The position numbers were made by a program, and so were the translations under genes. A stretch of 64,000 nt of DNA from Kitasatospora cinereorecta (GTDB lineage: Bacteria; Actinomycetota; Actinomycetes; Streptomycetales; Streptomycetaceae): positions 760,001 through 824,000 of the forward strand of contig NZ_JAMZDX010000003.1 of the NCBI RefSeq assembly GCF_024172095.1, in the 5' to 3' direction. Position 1 is the stretch's first letter. Each line of letters starts with the position of its first letter. The notes under the pieces were generated by a model. The model worked only from the letters and a program-made list of their open reading frames with translations, was not told the DNA's origin and did not search any database. This document shows, piece after piece, positions 18,622 through 28,638 of this stretch.

Positions 18622-20643
18622 ATGGAACACACGCAGCACACCGCACAGACCAACCGCACCCCTCTTCCGGCCCAACGCCCCCACCCCTTCCACCTCCCCA
18701 CCTGGGTCGCCGCCCCCCGGCCCCAGACCCCTCCGGGCATCTACCGGCAGAACTACGTGCCGCTCACCGAGTCGCAGGCGGAAGCGGCGGGTGTGCCGGC
18801 AGGGGCGTTGTTGCTCCGCGCCGTCCTGAATCTGATCGTGGCCTGGTTCGCCTTCATCTACGGGCGCGGACTGGCGCTCTCGGGCCTCGGTCTCCTCGGC
18901 CTCGGGTCGCTGCCGACCTTTCCGACGATCCTGCTCGCGCTGGTCGTGAACCTGCTGGTGCTGTTCGCCGCTGTTGCCCTGTTCGGCCGGATGGGGCGGT
19001 GGGCGGAGGTCTGGCGGCGGTGGATCGCCCCGACGCTGGCGCGGACAGTCACCCAGGAACCGGCGGCCCCCGACGCGCCCGCGGTGGTGGGGCCCGCCGA
19101 TGTGTGGGCGGAGTTGCGCGGGGTGGGGGATGTGGCGGGGCGGCTGGAGGGGGAGGCCGTGGGGGACGTGGACTATGTGCGGATCCATCAGGCATGGCGG
19201 TCGGTGGTGGCGGAGCCGTCGTTGGTGGGGGAGTTCGTGGAGCAGGTGGCGGCGCGGGGGGCGGCGGCGTGCGGGCACCCGTCGGGCGCCCGGGACCTGC
19301 CGGGGCGGGGTGGGCGGCATGACCTGCTGGTCCGTCAGGTGCGGCTCGGCACCACGCAGGACGTGATCAAGAACCCGTTGTCGCACCGCAGCGCGGGCTT
19401 CGCCCTCGACCCCGAGGTGCTGGGCACTTCGCTGCTGGCGGTGGGCCCGGCGGGGACGGGGAAGACGGCGGGGCTGGCGCGGCCGGTGGCGGAGGCGCTG
19501 TGCCTGCAGGCGCTGGCGGGTGCGGCGTGTGCCGTGGTGGTCGGGGCGGCCGAGGCGGATCTGGGGCCGGATTCCTGGTACGACGTGGTGATCGCGCCGG
19601 GCGACCCCGCGGCGCCGTACGGCCTGGACCTGTACGGGGCGGCGCCGACCGCTGACGAGGCGGCGGCCCGGTTGGCGGATGCGCTGCTGCCGGACGAGCT
19701 GGCGTCGCGCGGGGAGAGTGCGCGGACGGCGATGCAGCAGGTGGTGGGCCCGTTCCAGGCGGCGTACGGGCGCTATCCGGGGGTGCGGGAGCTGCGCGGG
19801 CTGCTGGGCGGCGAGCCGGAGGGCTGGGCCGCGGTGGCGGAGGGGCTGCGGGCGGCTGGGCGGTACGCGGAGTTCGAGGCGGACCTGCAGCAGCGGGCGG
19901 CGCGGCACGGGCGGGCGGACGATCCGGGGGCGCTGCTGGCGGACCGGTTGGCGCTGCTGGACCGTCCGGCGTTGGCGAGCGCCTTCTCCGGTGGTCCGGA
20001 CGCCAGGCCGGCGTTCGCGATGCGGGCGTTGGAGCATCCGCTGCGGGTCCGGGTGAAGCTGCCCGAGCGCAGCCACCCGGAGGCGGCGCGGATGCTGTCG
20101 CGGCTGCTGGTGGGGCAGTTCGTGCAGGCGGTGACGGCGAGGAAGGACCGGACGCTGTTCGCCGGGCTGGTGGTGGACGACGCGACCGCCGCGGTGGACG
20201 CGCAGACCGTGCGGGGGCTGCAGGGGATGCGCGGGGCCAATGCGGGGGCGGTGCTGCTGCTGCGGACCCTGGCGGATCTGCCGGAGGCGCTGCGGGCGCC
20301 GCTGTTCGGCGCGGTGGGGTGCCGGATGGCCTTCCCCGGGATCGCGCCGTGGGACGGCAAGCTGTTCTCGGAGGCCTGGGGGACGCATCTGGTGAAGGAG
20401 ACCGCGATCACCCACACCCCGGACACCTCGGGCGGGATGCTGCGCCGGTCGGCCCGGACGGTGCGCAAGCTGCTGTCGGGCACCACCGCGCAGACCCAGT
20501 CGGTCACCACCCGGGACGTGGAGCGGCACCGCTGGTCGCCCTCGGACCTGGCGCACGCGCTGCCGACCGGCCACGCGGTGGTGTCGCTGACCTCGGTCGG
20601 CGGGGAGCAGGTGCCGCCGCTGCTGGTGGACCTGCGCGGCTAG
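18622..20643 (+). CDS. Membrane-anchored P-loop ATPase, TraB/FtsK-like
   Basis: A 673-aa protein with two hydrophobic helices (about 63-80 and 92-115), a linker and a large cytoplasmic ATPase region. The P-loop is VGPAGTGKTAG (about residue 275-285), and a Walker B-like strand ends in LFAGLVVDDA (about 512-521). The arrangement resembles conjugation coupling proteins and FtsK/TraB DNA motors, but I cannot place it in a named family. Streptomyces genomes commonly carry such an 'ATP/GTP-binding protein' near gabT. It is divergent from gabT and precedes the pucR-type gene by 213 nt. The ATG has only a weak GGGGCCGGG site. No relaxase or other transfer gene is nearby, so transfer activity is doubtful. 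Confidence 0.7.
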   Translation: MEHTQHTAQTNRTPLPAQRPHPFHLPTWVAAPRPQTPPGIYRQNYVPLTESQAEAAGVPAGALLLRAVLNLIVAWFAFIYGRGLALSGLGLLGLGSLPTFPTILLALVVNLLVLFAAVALFGRMGRWAEVWRRWIAPTLARTVTQEPAAPDAPAVVGPADVWAELRGVGDVAGRLEGEAVGDVDYVRIHQAWRSVVAEPSLVGEFVEQVAARGAAACGHPSGARDLPGRGGRHDLLVRQVRLGTTQDVIKNPLSHRSAGFALDPEVLGTSLLAVGPAGTGKTAGLARPVAEALCLQALAGAACAVVVGAAEADLGPDSWYDVVIAPGDPAAPYGLDLYGAAPTADEAAARLADALLPDELASRGESARTAMQQVVGPFQAAYGRYPGVRELRGLLGGEPEGWAAVAEGLRAAGRYAEFEADLQQRAARHGRADDPGALLADRLALLDRPALASAFSGGPDARPAFAMRALEHPLRVRVKLPERSHPEAARMLSRLLVGQFVQAVTARKDRTLFAGLVVDDATAAVDAQTVRGLQGMRGANAGAVLLLRTLADLPEALRAPLFGAVGCRMAFPGIAPWDGKLFSEAWGTHLVKETAITHTPDTSGGMLRRSARTVRKLLSGTTAQTQSVTTRDVERHRWSPSDLAHALPTGHAVVSLTSVGGEQVPPLLVDLRG

Positions 20644-20856
20644 GGCCGGCTCCGGCTCTGCGGGCGGCCGGTCGTTTGGCTGCTTTGGCCCACTACCCGG
20701 TGGGCTACCCGCCAGTAGGGCGGATTGTCATACGAACGGAAGCTCCGGACCGGCGGATTCCGGCACTCGCGCTTGTCCGAGCCGTACATAATGGGTGCTA
20801 GATCCCTCACTCGCCCGGCCGCAACGGCGCAGCCGGGTCGAACCACCGAAGGTGCC

Positions 20857-22422
20857 ATGCCCCCCACACTCGCCTCCGTCGTCCGCAACTCCGCGCTCCA
20901 CCTGACGGTTCTCGCCGGAGCGGACCACCTGGAGCGGCCGGTCCGCTGGGTGCACACCAGCGAGCTGGACGACCCCACGCCGTTCCTCGAGGGCGGCGAG
21001 CTGCTGCTCACCACCGGCATCAAGCTGGGCAAGAGCGCCGCCGGCCTGCAGGCCTACATCCACCGCCTGGCCGACGCCGGCGTGGTCGGGCTCGGGCTGG
21101 GCGTCGGGCTCTCGCACACCGAGGTGCCGCAGGCGCTGGTCGACGCGGCCGCCCAGCGCGGCCTGCCGCTGCTGCGGGTGCCGGAGGCGACGCCCTTCAT
21201 CGCGATCTCCAAGGCCGTCTCCGCCGCGCTCGCCGCCGAGCAGTACGAGGCGGTCACCACCAGCTTCGAGGCGCAGGAGGAGCTGACCCGGGCCGCGCTC
21301 GGCAAGGACGGCACCACCGCGGTGGTCCGCCGGTTGGCCGCCCGGCTCGGCGGGTGGGCCGCACTGTACGACGGTTCGGGCGCGCTCTCCGCGGTCGCCC
21401 CGGACTGGGCCGCGAGACGCGCCGGCCGGCTCGCCGCCGAGGTCGACCGGCTGCGCCGGCGCCCGGCCCCGTCCAGCGCCGCCCTGCAGGGCCGGTCCGG
21501 GACGATCGACACCGCCGACGAGGACTACGTGGTGGTCCAGTCGCTGGGCGCCGACCGCCGTCCCCGCGGCTTCCTCGCGGTCGGTACCGAGGACCGCATC
21601 ACCCCCACCGAGCGCTACGTGCTGAACGCCGCCGTCGCGCTGCTCACCCTCACCCTGGAGCGCTCGCGCGAGCTGCGGGAGGCCGAGGAGCGGATGGGCG
21701 CGGCGCTGCTGCGGATGGTGCTGGCCGGCGAGGTCGCCACCGCCCGCCAGGTCGCCGCCGGACTGTTCGGCGGCCTGCCCGAGGGCACCATCAGGGTGCT
21801 GGTCGCCGCCGCGAGCCCCGGGCCGGAGGCGGCCGAGGCGCTCGGCGAACTCGGCGACCGGGCCGAGCAGGCCGGCGGCAAGGTCGGCGAGAAGCTGCTG
21901 GTGGCCCGCGAGGAGGGGGCCCACGGCCCGCGCCTGATGGTGCTCGCCGGCGACCACGGCGCCGCCCACCGGGCCTGCCTCGGCGCGGTCGAGGAGCAGG
22001 AGGGCCTGTCGCTCGGAGTCTCCGCGCCCGCCACCCTGGAGGAGGCCGGTACCGCGTACGCGCAGGCCGAACGGGCGCTCGCGGTCGCGCAGCGCGGCGG
22101 CCGGCGGGCGGTGGACCACGAGGAGGTCGGCGCGGGTTCGCTGCTGCCGCTGCTCGGCGAGGAGGCGGTGACCGCGTTCGCGGAGGGGCTGCTGCGGCCG
22201 CTGCGCGAGCACGACCGGACCGCCCGCGGCGACCTGGTCGCCTCGCTGCGCGCCTGGTTGTCGCGGCACGGCCAGTGGGACGCCGCCGCCGCGGACCTCG
22301 GGGTGCACCGGCACACGCTGCGCTACCGCATGAAGCGGGTGGAGGAGCTGCTCGGACGGTCGCTGGACGACACCGACGTCCGGATGGAGCTCTGGCTCGC
22401 CCTGCGGGCGGGCGAGGACTAG
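20857..22422 (+). CDS. PucR-family transcriptional regulator
   Basis: A 521-aa regulator. The N-terminal PucR domain (about 1-125) shows VRWVHTSELDDPTPFLEGGELLLTTG-type sequence, a GGDEF-like sensory region fills the middle, and a C-terminal helix-turn-helix (about 465-515, WDAAAADLGVHRHTLRYRMKR) resembles Fis/CdaR ends. ATG 20857 is chosen because the PucR domain begins there (MPPTLASVV) and GAAGG precedes it. The gene lies between gabT with its divergent neighbour and the aldehyde dehydrogenase. PucR-type GabR of C. glutamicum activates GABA genes, so control of gabT and the downstream aldehyde dehydrogenase is the likely job; this is inferred from context. Confidence 0.9.
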   Translation: MPPTLASVVRNSALHLTVLAGADHLERPVRWVHTSELDDPTPFLEGGELLLTTGIKLGKSAAGLQAYIHRLADAGVVGLGLGVGLSHTEVPQALVDAAAQRGLPLLRVPEATPFIAISKAVSAALAAEQYEAVTTSFEAQEELTRAALGKDGTTAVVRRLAARLGGWAALYDGSGALSAVAPDWAARRAGRLAAEVDRLRRRPAPSSAALQGRSGTIDTADEDYVVVQSLGADRRPRGFLAVGTEDRITPTERYVLNAAVALLTLTLERSRELREAEERMGAALLRMVLAGEVATARQVAAGLFGGLPEGTIRVLVAAASPGPEAAEALGELGDRAEQAGGKVGEKLLVAREEGAHGPRLMVLAGDHGAAHRACLGAVEEQEGLSLGVSAPATLEEAGTAYAQAERALAVAQRGGRRAVDHEEVGAGSLLPLLGEEAVTAFAEGLLRPLREHDRTARGDLVASLRAWLSRHGQWDAAAADLGVHRHTLRYRMKRVEELLGRSLDDTDVRMELWLALRAGED

Positions 22423-22563
22423 CCAGGGCACCCCTGGAGGTTTGCGCCACTGTGTACCGGCCGGCGAGGAGTTCGCTCCACCGCGTCCAATCCGGTTTGC
22501 TCCGGCCCGCCCCTACCGTGGGTGCGTAACCCACTGGTTTTCGAGGGAAGGGCCGGTACGACC

Positions 22564-24006
22564 GTGACCACCACCCATGAGTTCTGGCTGGCCGGCCGCC
22601 GGGCGAGCGGCGACGCGGACTTCGAGGTCCGCCACCCGCACGACGGCAGCCTGGTGGCCAAGGTCAGCGTGCCGACCGACGCGCAGGTGGAGGAGGCCGT
22701 GGCGGCCGCCGCCGCCGCGGTCCCGGTGTTCGCCGCGACCCCGGCGCACGTGCGCGCCGCCGCGCTGGACCACGTGTCCAAGCGGCTGGCCGAGCGGACC
22801 GAGGAGATCGCCCGCCTGATCACCGCCGAGAACGGCAAGCCGATCAAGTGGGCCCGCGGCGAGGTCGGCCGCGCGGTGTCGGTGTTCCGCTGGGCGGCCG
22901 AGGAGGCCCGCCGGACCAACGGCGAGACCATGCGGCTGGACACCGACCCGGGCGGCACCGGCCGGTACGCGATCGTGCGCCGCTTCCCGCGCGGTGTGGT
23001 GCTGGGCATCGCGCCGTTCAACTTCCCGCTGAACCTGGTCGCGCACAAGGTCGCCCCGGCGATCGCGGTGGGTGCCCCGATCATCCTGAAGCCGGCCCCG
23101 GCCACCCCGGTGTCCGCGCTGGTCCTCGGCGAGATCCTGGCCGAGACCGAGCTGCCGGTCGGTTCCTGGAGCGTGCTGCCGGTGCCGAACGAGAAGATGC
23201 CGGCGCTGGTGCAGGACAAGCGCCTGCCGGTCATCTCGTTCACCGGTTCCGACAAGGTCGGCTACCAGATCATGGACTCGGTGCCGCGCAAGCACGTCAC
23301 CCTGGAGCTCGGCGGCAACGCCGCCGCGGTGGTCCTCGCCGACTGGAACTCCGAGGCGGACCTGGACTGGGCGGCCACCCGGATCGCCACCTTCGCCAAC
23401 TACCAGGGCGGCCAGTCCTGCATCTCGGTGCAGCGCGTGATCGCCGACGCGAGCGTGTACGACGCGCTGGTGGAGAAGGTCGTCGCCAAGGTGCAGGCGC
23501 AGGTCACCGGTGACCCGAACGATGACGCGACCGACGTCGGCCCGCTGGTGGACGAGAACGCCGCCAAGCGTGTCGAGGCGTGGGTGGAGGACGCCGTCGC
23601 CAAGGGCGCCAAGGTCCTCACCGGCGGTACCCGCGAGGGTGCCGCGTACGCCCCGACCGTGGTCGCCGAGCTGCCCGCGGACGCCATCCTGGCCACCGCC
23701 GAGGTGTTCGGCCCGGTGCTGTCGCTGCACCGGGTGGACTCCACCGACGAGGCGTTCGCCGCGGTCAACGACTCCGCGTTCGGCCTGCAGGCCGGCGTGT
23801 TCACCCACGACGTGCAGACCGCCTTCCGGGCGCACCGGGAGCTGGAGGTCGGCGGCGTGGTGATCGGCGACGCGCCGTCCTACCGCGCGGACCAGATGCC
23901 GTACGGCGGTGTGAAGGACTCCGGCGTGGGCCGCGAGGGCGTCAAGTACGCGATGGACGACTTCACCTACGAGCGCGTCCTGGTGCTCACCGGCCTGGAC
24001 CTCTGA
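22564..24006 (+). CDS. NAD(P)-dependent aldehyde dehydrogenase
   Basis: A 480-aa ALDH-superfamily enzyme. The catalytic Cys286 lies in YQGGQSCISVQR and the general base Glu248 in VTLELGGNAA. The cofactor region includes IAPFNFPLNL and FTGSDKVG, and a late active-site motif reads EVFGPVLSLHR. Next to gabT and a PucR regulator, oxidation of succinate semialdehyde or another amine-derived aldehyde is likely. The sequence around the Cys (GQSCISVQR) is closer to lactaldehyde/phosphonoacetaldehyde-type ALDHs than to classical GabD, so specificity stays open. GTG 22564 is preferred, with AGGGAAGGG upstream. It ends in a good terminator. Confidence 0.88.
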   Translation: MTTTHEFWLAGRRASGDADFEVRHPHDGSLVAKVSVPTDAQVEEAVAAAAAAVPVFAATPAHVRAAALDHVSKRLAERTEEIARLITAENGKPIKWARGEVGRAVSVFRWAAEEARRTNGETMRLDTDPGGTGRYAIVRRFPRGVVLGIAPFNFPLNLVAHKVAPAIAVGAPIILKPAPATPVSALVLGEILAETELPVGSWSVLPVPNEKMPALVQDKRLPVISFTGSDKVGYQIMDSVPRKHVTLELGGNAAAVVLADWNSEADLDWAATRIATFANYQGGQSCISVQRVIADASVYDALVEKVVAKVQAQVTGDPNDDATDVGPLVDENAAKRVEAWVEDAVAKGAKVLTGGTREGAAYAPTVVAELPADAILATAEVFGPVLSLHRVDSTDEAFAAVNDSAFGLQAGVFTHDVQTAFRAHRELEVGGVVIGDAPSYRADQMPYGGVKDSGVGREGVKYAMDDFTYERVLVLTGLDL

Positions 24007-24025
24007 GCACCCCGAAGCAGGCTGA

Positions 24026-24058
24026 AGGCCCGTCACCGACCGTCGGTGGCGGGCCTTT
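24026..24058 (+). terminator. Terminator after the aldehyde dehydrogenase gene
   Basis: GGCCCGTCACCGA and TCGGTGGCGGGCC form a 13-bp stem (one G-U pair) with a tight loop, followed by TTTGC. It starts 20 nt after the stop codon. Confidence 0.8.
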
Positions 24059-24148
24059 GCCATGGTTCGACGGCCATGGGTCGGCAGCCGTGGTTTGACA
24101 GCCTCCGGGGCCGGGCGTAGTCCGGAAAGGGAGGAAGGGAGGCCGGTC

Positions 24149-24556
24149 ATGCTCGGAGATCTCATCGGCGAGGAACAGGGCCGAACGACGGTGCAGCGCG
24201 TGGTGTCCGGTGCGCACGGACTGCCGCCGACGGTGGAGACCTCGTTCGTGGCGAGCGGCACGCTGCTCGGGGTCGCCGTCAACGACATGGGGACGTACAG
24301 CGGACGGTTGCGGGCCGACGGCACCCTGGAGGGCGTCGGTCAGGGCGTCCTGATGAGCCCGACGGGCGCGCACGCGACCTGGAAGGGGCAGGGGGTCGGC
24401 AGGTTCACGGAGACCGGCGGCACCAGTTGGCGCGGCTCGATCGTCTACGAGAGCGACTCCGCCGAGTTCGCGGGGCTCCGGGGCGTCGCCGGGGTGTTCG
24501 AGTGGGAGGTCGACGAAGCCGGGAAGTCGTCCGGAAAGCTCTGGGCCTGGAAGTAG
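24149..24556 (+). CDS. Small conserved protein of unknown function, probable beta-barrel
   Basis: A 135-aa soluble protein without signal peptide or membrane helix. It is rich in Gly, Thr and aromatic residues spaced as in alternating beta strands ([40 protein letters not shown]), and ends with an FEWEVD...LWAWK pattern. It appears to belong to a small actinobacterial family with no assigned role that I can name. A very strong ribosome site (AGGGAGGAAGGGAGG) precedes the ATG, suggesting abundant translation. It stands between the aldehyde dehydrogenase terminator and dxr. Confidence 0.75.
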   Translation: MLGDLIGEEQGRTTVQRVVSGAHGLPPTVETSFVASGTLLGVAVNDMGTYSGRLRADGTLEGVGQGVLMSPTGAHATWKGQGVGRFTETGGTSWRGSIVYESDSAEFAGLRGVAGVFEWEVDEAGKSSGKLWAWK

Positions 24557-24559
24557 CCC

Positions 24560-24619
24560 GGCGAAGGACGCGCTGGCGAACGACACCTCGGCGAACGACA
24601 CCTCGGCGAAGGACGCCTC
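24560..24619. repeat. Four tandem 15-bp repeats upstream of dxr
   Basis: Four consecutive copies of a 15-bp unit, consensus GGCGAACGACACCTC, begin at 24560, 24575, 24590 and 24605. The two middle copies are identical; the outer copies differ at a few bases. The block fills most of the space between the preceding stop codon and the dxr start. Confidence 0.85.
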
Positions 24620-24642
24620 GTCGGCACGCCACAATAGGGGGC

Positions 24643-25872
24643 ATGAACTCGCTCGCCCACCCGCAGCTGCGCTTCACCCCGACCGTCAAGGACCCGGACG
24701 GACCCCGGGAGCTGATCCTCCTCGGCTCCACCGGTTCGATCGGCACGCAGGCCATCGACGTGGTGCTGCGCAACCCCGACCGCTTCCGGGTGGTCGGCCT
24801 GTCGGCCGCGGGCGGCCGGGTCGAACTGCTCGCCGAGCAGGCGCTGACCCTCGGCGTGCACACCGTCGCGGTGGCCGACGAGGCCGCGGTGCCGGCCCTG
24901 CGCGCGGCGCTGGCCGCCAAGGCGGCCGGCCGGGCGCTGCCGGAGATCCTGGCCGGTCCGGACGCCGCCACCGAGCTGGCGGCGATGGAGTGCCACTCGG
25001 TGCTCAACGGCATCACCGGGTCGATCGGCCTGCGCCCCACCCTGGCCGCCCTGCGGGCCGGCCGGGTGCTGGTGCTGGCCAACAAGGAGTCACTGATCGT
25101 CGGCGGCCCGCTGGTGAAGGCACTGGCCCGGCCGGGCCAGATCGTGCCGGTGGACTCCGAGCACACCGCGATCTTCCAGGCGCTGGCCGGCGGCAGCCGG
25201 GCCGAGGTGCGCAAGCTGGTGGTCACCGCGAGCGGCGGTCCGTTCCGCGGCCGCAGCCGCGAGGAGCTGGCCGCGGTCACCCCGGCGGACGCGCTGGCCC
25301 ACCCGACCTGGGCGATGGGCCCGGTCATCACGATCAACTCGGCCACCCTGGTCAACAAGGGCCTGGAGGTGATCGAGGCGCACCTGCTGTACGACGTGCC
25401 GTTCGACCGGATCGAGGTCGTGGTCCATCCGCAGTCGATCGTCCACTCGATGGTGGAGTTCACCGACGGCTCGACGCTGGCGCAGGCCAGCCCGCCGGAC
25501 ATGCGGATGCCGATCTCGCTGGGTCTCGGCTGGCCGGACCGGGTCGCCGACGCGGCCCCGGGCTGCGACTGGACCAAGGCCGCGACCTGGGAGTTCTTCC
25601 CGCTCGACAACGAGGCCTTCCCGGCCGTGGAGCTGGCCCGCGAGGTCGGCCGGCTCGGCGGCACCGCCCCGGCCGTGTTCAACGCCGCCAATGAGGAATG
25701 TGTGGACGCATTCCTGAAGGGCGCGCTTCCCTTCACCGGAATCGTGGACACTGTGGCGAAGGTGGTCGCCGAACACGGCACGCCGGCCGAGGGAACTTCG
25801 CTCACCGTCGAGGACGTACTCCACGCGGAGACCTGGGCGCGCGCCCGGGCCCGCGAGCTGGCGGCGGGCTGA
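24643..25872 (+). CDS. dxr: 1-deoxy-D-xylulose 5-phosphate reductoisomerase
   Basis: A 409-aa enzyme that converts 1-deoxy-D-xylulose 5-phosphate to 2-C-methyl-D-erythritol 4-phosphate with NADPH, the committed step of the MEP isoprenoid pathway. Visible are the NADPH-binding turn [12 protein letters not shown] (about 25-36), [13 protein letters not shown], the metal/substrate site [18 protein letters not shown] and the NxxNE-type segment [13 protein letters not shown]. The ATG has no real Shine-Dalgarno sequence; ACAATA lies 6 nt before it, so a leaderless transcript is possible. The tandem repeat block sits just upstream. The following site-2 protease gene and ispG lie in the same direction, the usual actinobacterial order. 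Confidence 0.96.
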   Translation: MNSLAHPQLRFTPTVKDPDGPRELILLGSTGSIGTQAIDVVLRNPDRFRVVGLSAAGGRVELLAEQALTLGVHTVAVADEAAVPALRAALAAKAAGRALPEILAGPDAATELAAMECHSVLNGITGSIGLRPTLAALRAGRVLVLANKESLIVGGPLVKALARPGQIVPVDSEHTAIFQALAGGSRAEVRKLVVTASGGPFRGRSREELAAVTPADALAHPTWAMGPVITINSATLVNKGLEVIEAHLLYDVPFDRIEVVVHPQSIVHSMVEFTDGSTLAQASPPDMRMPISLGLGWPDRVADAAPGCDWTKAATWEFFPLDNEAFPAVELAREVGRLGGTAPAVFNAANEECVDAFLKGALPFTGIVDTVAKVVAEHGTPAEGTSLTVEDVLHAETWARARARELAAG

Positions 25873-25909
25873 GAGCGGACGGACCGAGCGGGACGGCGGA
25901 GGAGAAACG

Positions 25910-27214
25910 GTGGAGCAGTTGATGTGGGTGCTCGGCATCCTGATCTTCGTGGTCGGGTTGCTGTTCTCGATCGCCTGGCACGAGCTGGGGCATCTCTCCA
26001 CCGCCAAGCTCTTCGGCATCCGGGTCCCGCAGTACATGGTCGGTTTCGGGAGGACCATCTGGTCGACCCGGCGCGGGGAGACCGAGTACGGGCTGAAGGC
26101 GGTCCCGCTCGGCGGCTACATCCGGATGATCGGGATGTTCCCGCCGGGTGCGGACGGCCGGATAACCAAGCGCTCCAGCTCGCCCTGGCGCACCATGATC
26201 GAGGACGCCCGCGAGGCCTCGTACGAGGAGCTCCAGGAGGGCGACGACACCCGGCTCTTCTACACCCGCAAGCCGTGGAAGCGGGTCATCGTGATGTTCG
26301 CGGGCCCGTTCATGAACCTGATCCTGTCGATCGGGCTGTTCCTCACCCTGTTCATGGGCATCGGCATCCAGACCGCGGTGCCCACGGTGAAGGAGGTCAG
26401 CCAGTGCGTGGTGAAGGTCGGCGAGCCGACCGACAGCTGCAAGGCCGACGCCACCCCGACGCCCGCCAACCTGGCCGGCCTGCGCGCAGGTGACAAGGTA
26501 CTGAGCTTCGACGGGACGAAGATCGACACCTACCCGCAGCTGCAGGACCTGATCCGGCACTCGGCCGGGAAGTCGGTGCCGATCGTCATCGACCGCAAGG
26601 GCGAGCAGCAGACCCTGAACGCCGCCATCATCACCAACACCCTGGCCGCCCTGGACAAGGACGGGAACCCGATCAAGGGCAAGACCGACGACGTCGGCTT
26701 CCTCGGCATCACCCCGGCCAACGGCGTGCGCCACCTGAGCCTGTCCCAGAGCGCCGACCAGATGGCCGGCATGGCCCGCACCGGCGTCTCCTCGCTGGTC
26801 GCCCTGCCCGGCAAGATCCCCGGCCTGTGGCACGCCGTGGTGGACGGCACCCCGCGCTCCACCGACTCCCCGATCGGCATGGTCGGCGCGGCCCGGCTCG
26901 GCGGCGACGTCTTCTCGATGAACCTGCCGCTCACCCAGAAGCTCGCCATGTCGGTCAACCTGCTGGCCGGCATCAACCTGGCGCTGTTCCTGTTCAACAT
27001 GCTGCCGCTGCTGCCGCTGGACGGCGGGCACATCGCCGGGGCGCTGTGGGAGTCGGTGCGCCGCACCTTCGCCCGGCTCTTCCGCCGCCCCGACCCGGGC
27101 CCGTTCGACGTGGCCCGGCTGATGCCGCTGGCGTACGTGGTGGCCGCGGTCTTCGTCGCCTTCACCGGCCTGGTGATGGTCGCCGACGTGGTCAACCCGG
27201 TGCGGATCAACTGA
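25910..27214 (+). CDS. Site-2 intramembrane metalloprotease (M50, RseP/Rip1-like)
   Basis: A 434-aa membrane zinc protease that cuts membrane-bound regulators such as anti-sigma factors within the bilayer. The zinc ligands are in AWHELGH (about 22-28) in the first helix and the third ligand region in [10 protein letters not shown] (about 363-372). A PDZ domain lies between (about 180-250, [14 protein letters not shown]). Four hydrophobic helices match the family. A GGAGGAG ribosome site precedes the GTG. It begins 37 nt after dxr and is followed by ispG, an arrangement shared with other actinomycetes. The substrate in this organism is unknown. Confidence 0.93.
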   Translation: MEQLMWVLGILIFVVGLLFSIAWHELGHLSTAKLFGIRVPQYMVGFGRTIWSTRRGETEYGLKAVPLGGYIRMIGMFPPGADGRITKRSSSPWRTMIEDAREASYEELQEGDDTRLFYTRKPWKRVIVMFAGPFMNLILSIGLFLTLFMGIGIQTAVPTVKEVSQCVVKVGEPTDSCKADATPTPANLAGLRAGDKVLSFDGTKIDTYPQLQDLIRHSAGKSVPIVIDRKGEQQTLNAAIITNTLAALDKDGNPIKGKTDDVGFLGITPANGVRHLSLSQSADQMAGMARTGVSSLVALPGKIPGLWHAVVDGTPRSTDSPIGMVGAARLGGDVFSMNLPLTQKLAMSVNLLAGINLALFLFNMLPLLPLDGGHIAGALWESVRRTFARLFRRPDPGPFDVARLMPLAYVVAAVFVAFTGLVMVADVVNPVRIN

Positions 27215-27368
27215 GGGTCCGGCCGGGGCTCGCCGGGCCGGGCGAATGTGCCCGGCCCCCGGGGCGTGGCGTACCGTTGGACGCCGGGCGCGCCTGATTA
27301 CGACGCGCCCGGCCCGGCCAGGTTCCACCGGCCGGCTCACCGACCTCACCCAGGGGAACCCTGCGCAC

Positions 27369-28529
27369 ATGTCCGCGATCTCGCTCGGTATTCCGTCCCT
27401 GCCGCTCAAGCCGCTCGCCAAGCGGCGGTACTCGCGTCAGATCATGGTCGGCAACGTCCCGGTCGGCGGCGACGCCCCGATCTCGGTCCAGTCGATGACC
27501 ACCACGCTGACCTCCGACGTCAACGCCACCCTGCAGCAGATCGCCCAGCTGACCGCCTCGGGCTGCCAGATCGTCCGGGTCGCCGTTCCGTCGCAGGACG
27601 ACGCCGACGCGCTTCCGATCATCGCCAAGAAGTCGCAGATCCCGGTGATCGCCGACATCCACTTCCAGCCGAAGTACGTGTTCGCCGCGATCGACGCCGG
27701 CTGTGCGGCCGTCCGGGTGAACCCGGGCAACATCAAGGCCTTCGACGACAAGGTCGGCGAGATCGCCAAGGCCGCCAAGGACGCCGGCGTGCCGATCCGG
27801 ATCGGCGTCAACGCCGGCTCGCTCGACAAGCGCCTGCTGGAGAAGTACGGCCGGGCCACCCCCGAGGCGCTGGTGGAGTCTGCGCTCTGGGAGTGCTCGC
27901 TGTTCGAGGAGCACGACTTCCGCGACATCAAGATCTCGGTCAAGCACAACGACCCGGTCGTGATGATCAACGCGTACCGCCAGCTGGCCGCCGCCTGCGA
28001 CTACCCGCTGCACCTGGGCGTCACCGAGGCCGGCCCGGCCTTCCAGGGCACCATCAAGTCGGCGGTCGCCTTCGGCGCCCTGCTCGCCGAGGGCATCGGC
28101 GACACCATCCGGGTCTCGCTTTCTGCCCCGCCGGCCGAGGAGATCAAGGTCGGCAACCAGATCCTGGAGTCGCTGGGCCTGCGTCAGCGCGGCCTGGAGA
28201 TCGTCTCCTGCCCGTCCTGCGGCCGCGCCCAGGTCGACGTCTACAAGCTCGCCGAGGAGGTCACCGCCGGCCTGGAGGGCATGGAGGTGCCGCTGCGGGT
28301 CGCGGTCATGGGCTGCGTCGTCAACGGCCCGGGCGAGGCCCGCGAGGCCGACCTCGGCGTCGCCTCCGGCAACGGCAAGGGCCAGATCTTCGTCAAGGGC
28401 GAGGTGATCAAGACCGTGCCCGAGTCGAAGATCGTCGAGACCCTGATCGAGGAGGCCCTCAAGCTGGCCGAGCAGATGCAGGAGGAGGGTGTCGAGTCCG
28501 GCGCCCCCGTCGTCGTGGCGGCCGAGTGA
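27369..28529 (+). CDS. ispG: (E)-4-hydroxy-3-methylbut-2-enyl diphosphate synthase
   Basis: A 386-aa iron-sulfur enzyme (GcpE) that converts methylerythritol cyclodiphosphate to HMBPP, the penultimate step of the MEP pathway. The 4Fe-4S ligands are visible as two Cys in SCPSCGR (about 280-286) and a third in [11 protein letters not shown] (about 317-327), followed by the conserved Glu of NGPGE. The N-terminal TIM barrel contains [10 protein letters not shown] and [12 protein letters not shown] 27369 is used, with AGGGGAA about 10 nt before it. The gene completes the dxr-protease-ispG group and ends at a near-perfect terminator. Confidence 0.96.
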   Translation: MSAISLGIPSLPLKPLAKRRYSRQIMVGNVPVGGDAPISVQSMTTTLTSDVNATLQQIAQLTASGCQIVRVAVPSQDDADALPIIAKKSQIPVIADIHFQPKYVFAAIDAGCAAVRVNPGNIKAFDDKVGEIAKAAKDAGVPIRIGVNAGSLDKRLLEKYGRATPEALVESALWECSLFEEHDFRDIKISVKHNDPVVMINAYRQLAAACDYPLHLGVTEAGPAFQGTIKSAVAFGALLAEGIGDTIRVSLSAPPAEEIKVGNQILESLGLRQRGLEIVSCPSCGRAQVDVYKLAEEVTAGLEGMEVPLRVAVMGCVVNGPGEAREADLGVASGNGKGQIFVKGEVIKTVPESKIVETLIEEALKLAEQMQEEGVESGAPVVVAAE

Positions 28530-28543
28530 CGGCCTGACGTCAG

Positions 28544-28573
28544 GCGGGGCCGTCCGTCCACGGACGGCCCCGC
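28544..28573 (+). terminator. Terminator after ispG
   Basis: GCGGGGCCGTCCG and CGGACGGCCCCGC form a perfect 13-bp stem with a TCCA loop, 14 nt after the ispG stop codon. A weak T-containing tract follows. Confidence 0.88.
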
Positions 28574-28577
28574 AGTC

Positions 28578-28605
28578 TTGCCTGCGGCCGAATGGGGAGT
28601 AGGGT
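28578..28605 (+). promoter_or_regulatory. Candidate vegetative promoter of the DUF4081-GNAT gene
   Basis: TTGCCT and TAGGGT are separated by 16 nt, a fair match to streptomycete housekeeping promoters (TTGAC and TAGRRT). It starts 5 nt beyond the ispG terminator and 34 nt before the next start codon. Confidence 0.5.
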
Positions 28606-28638
28606 CCTGCGGCAGGAGTGAACCAGAGAGGTACGCCC

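Noticed and set aside
18394..20574. Upstream extension of gabT to a 1,173-aa minus-strand protein
   Set aside because: The added part is low-complexity shadow of the divergent ATPase; the family start and GGAG site fix the gabT start at 18393.
23987..24634. Minus-strand frame containing pentapeptide-like AEVSF repeats
   Set aside because: Only four repeat units, no other conserved sequence, and it overlaps a well-supported plus-strand gene. The repeat itself is reported as a finding.
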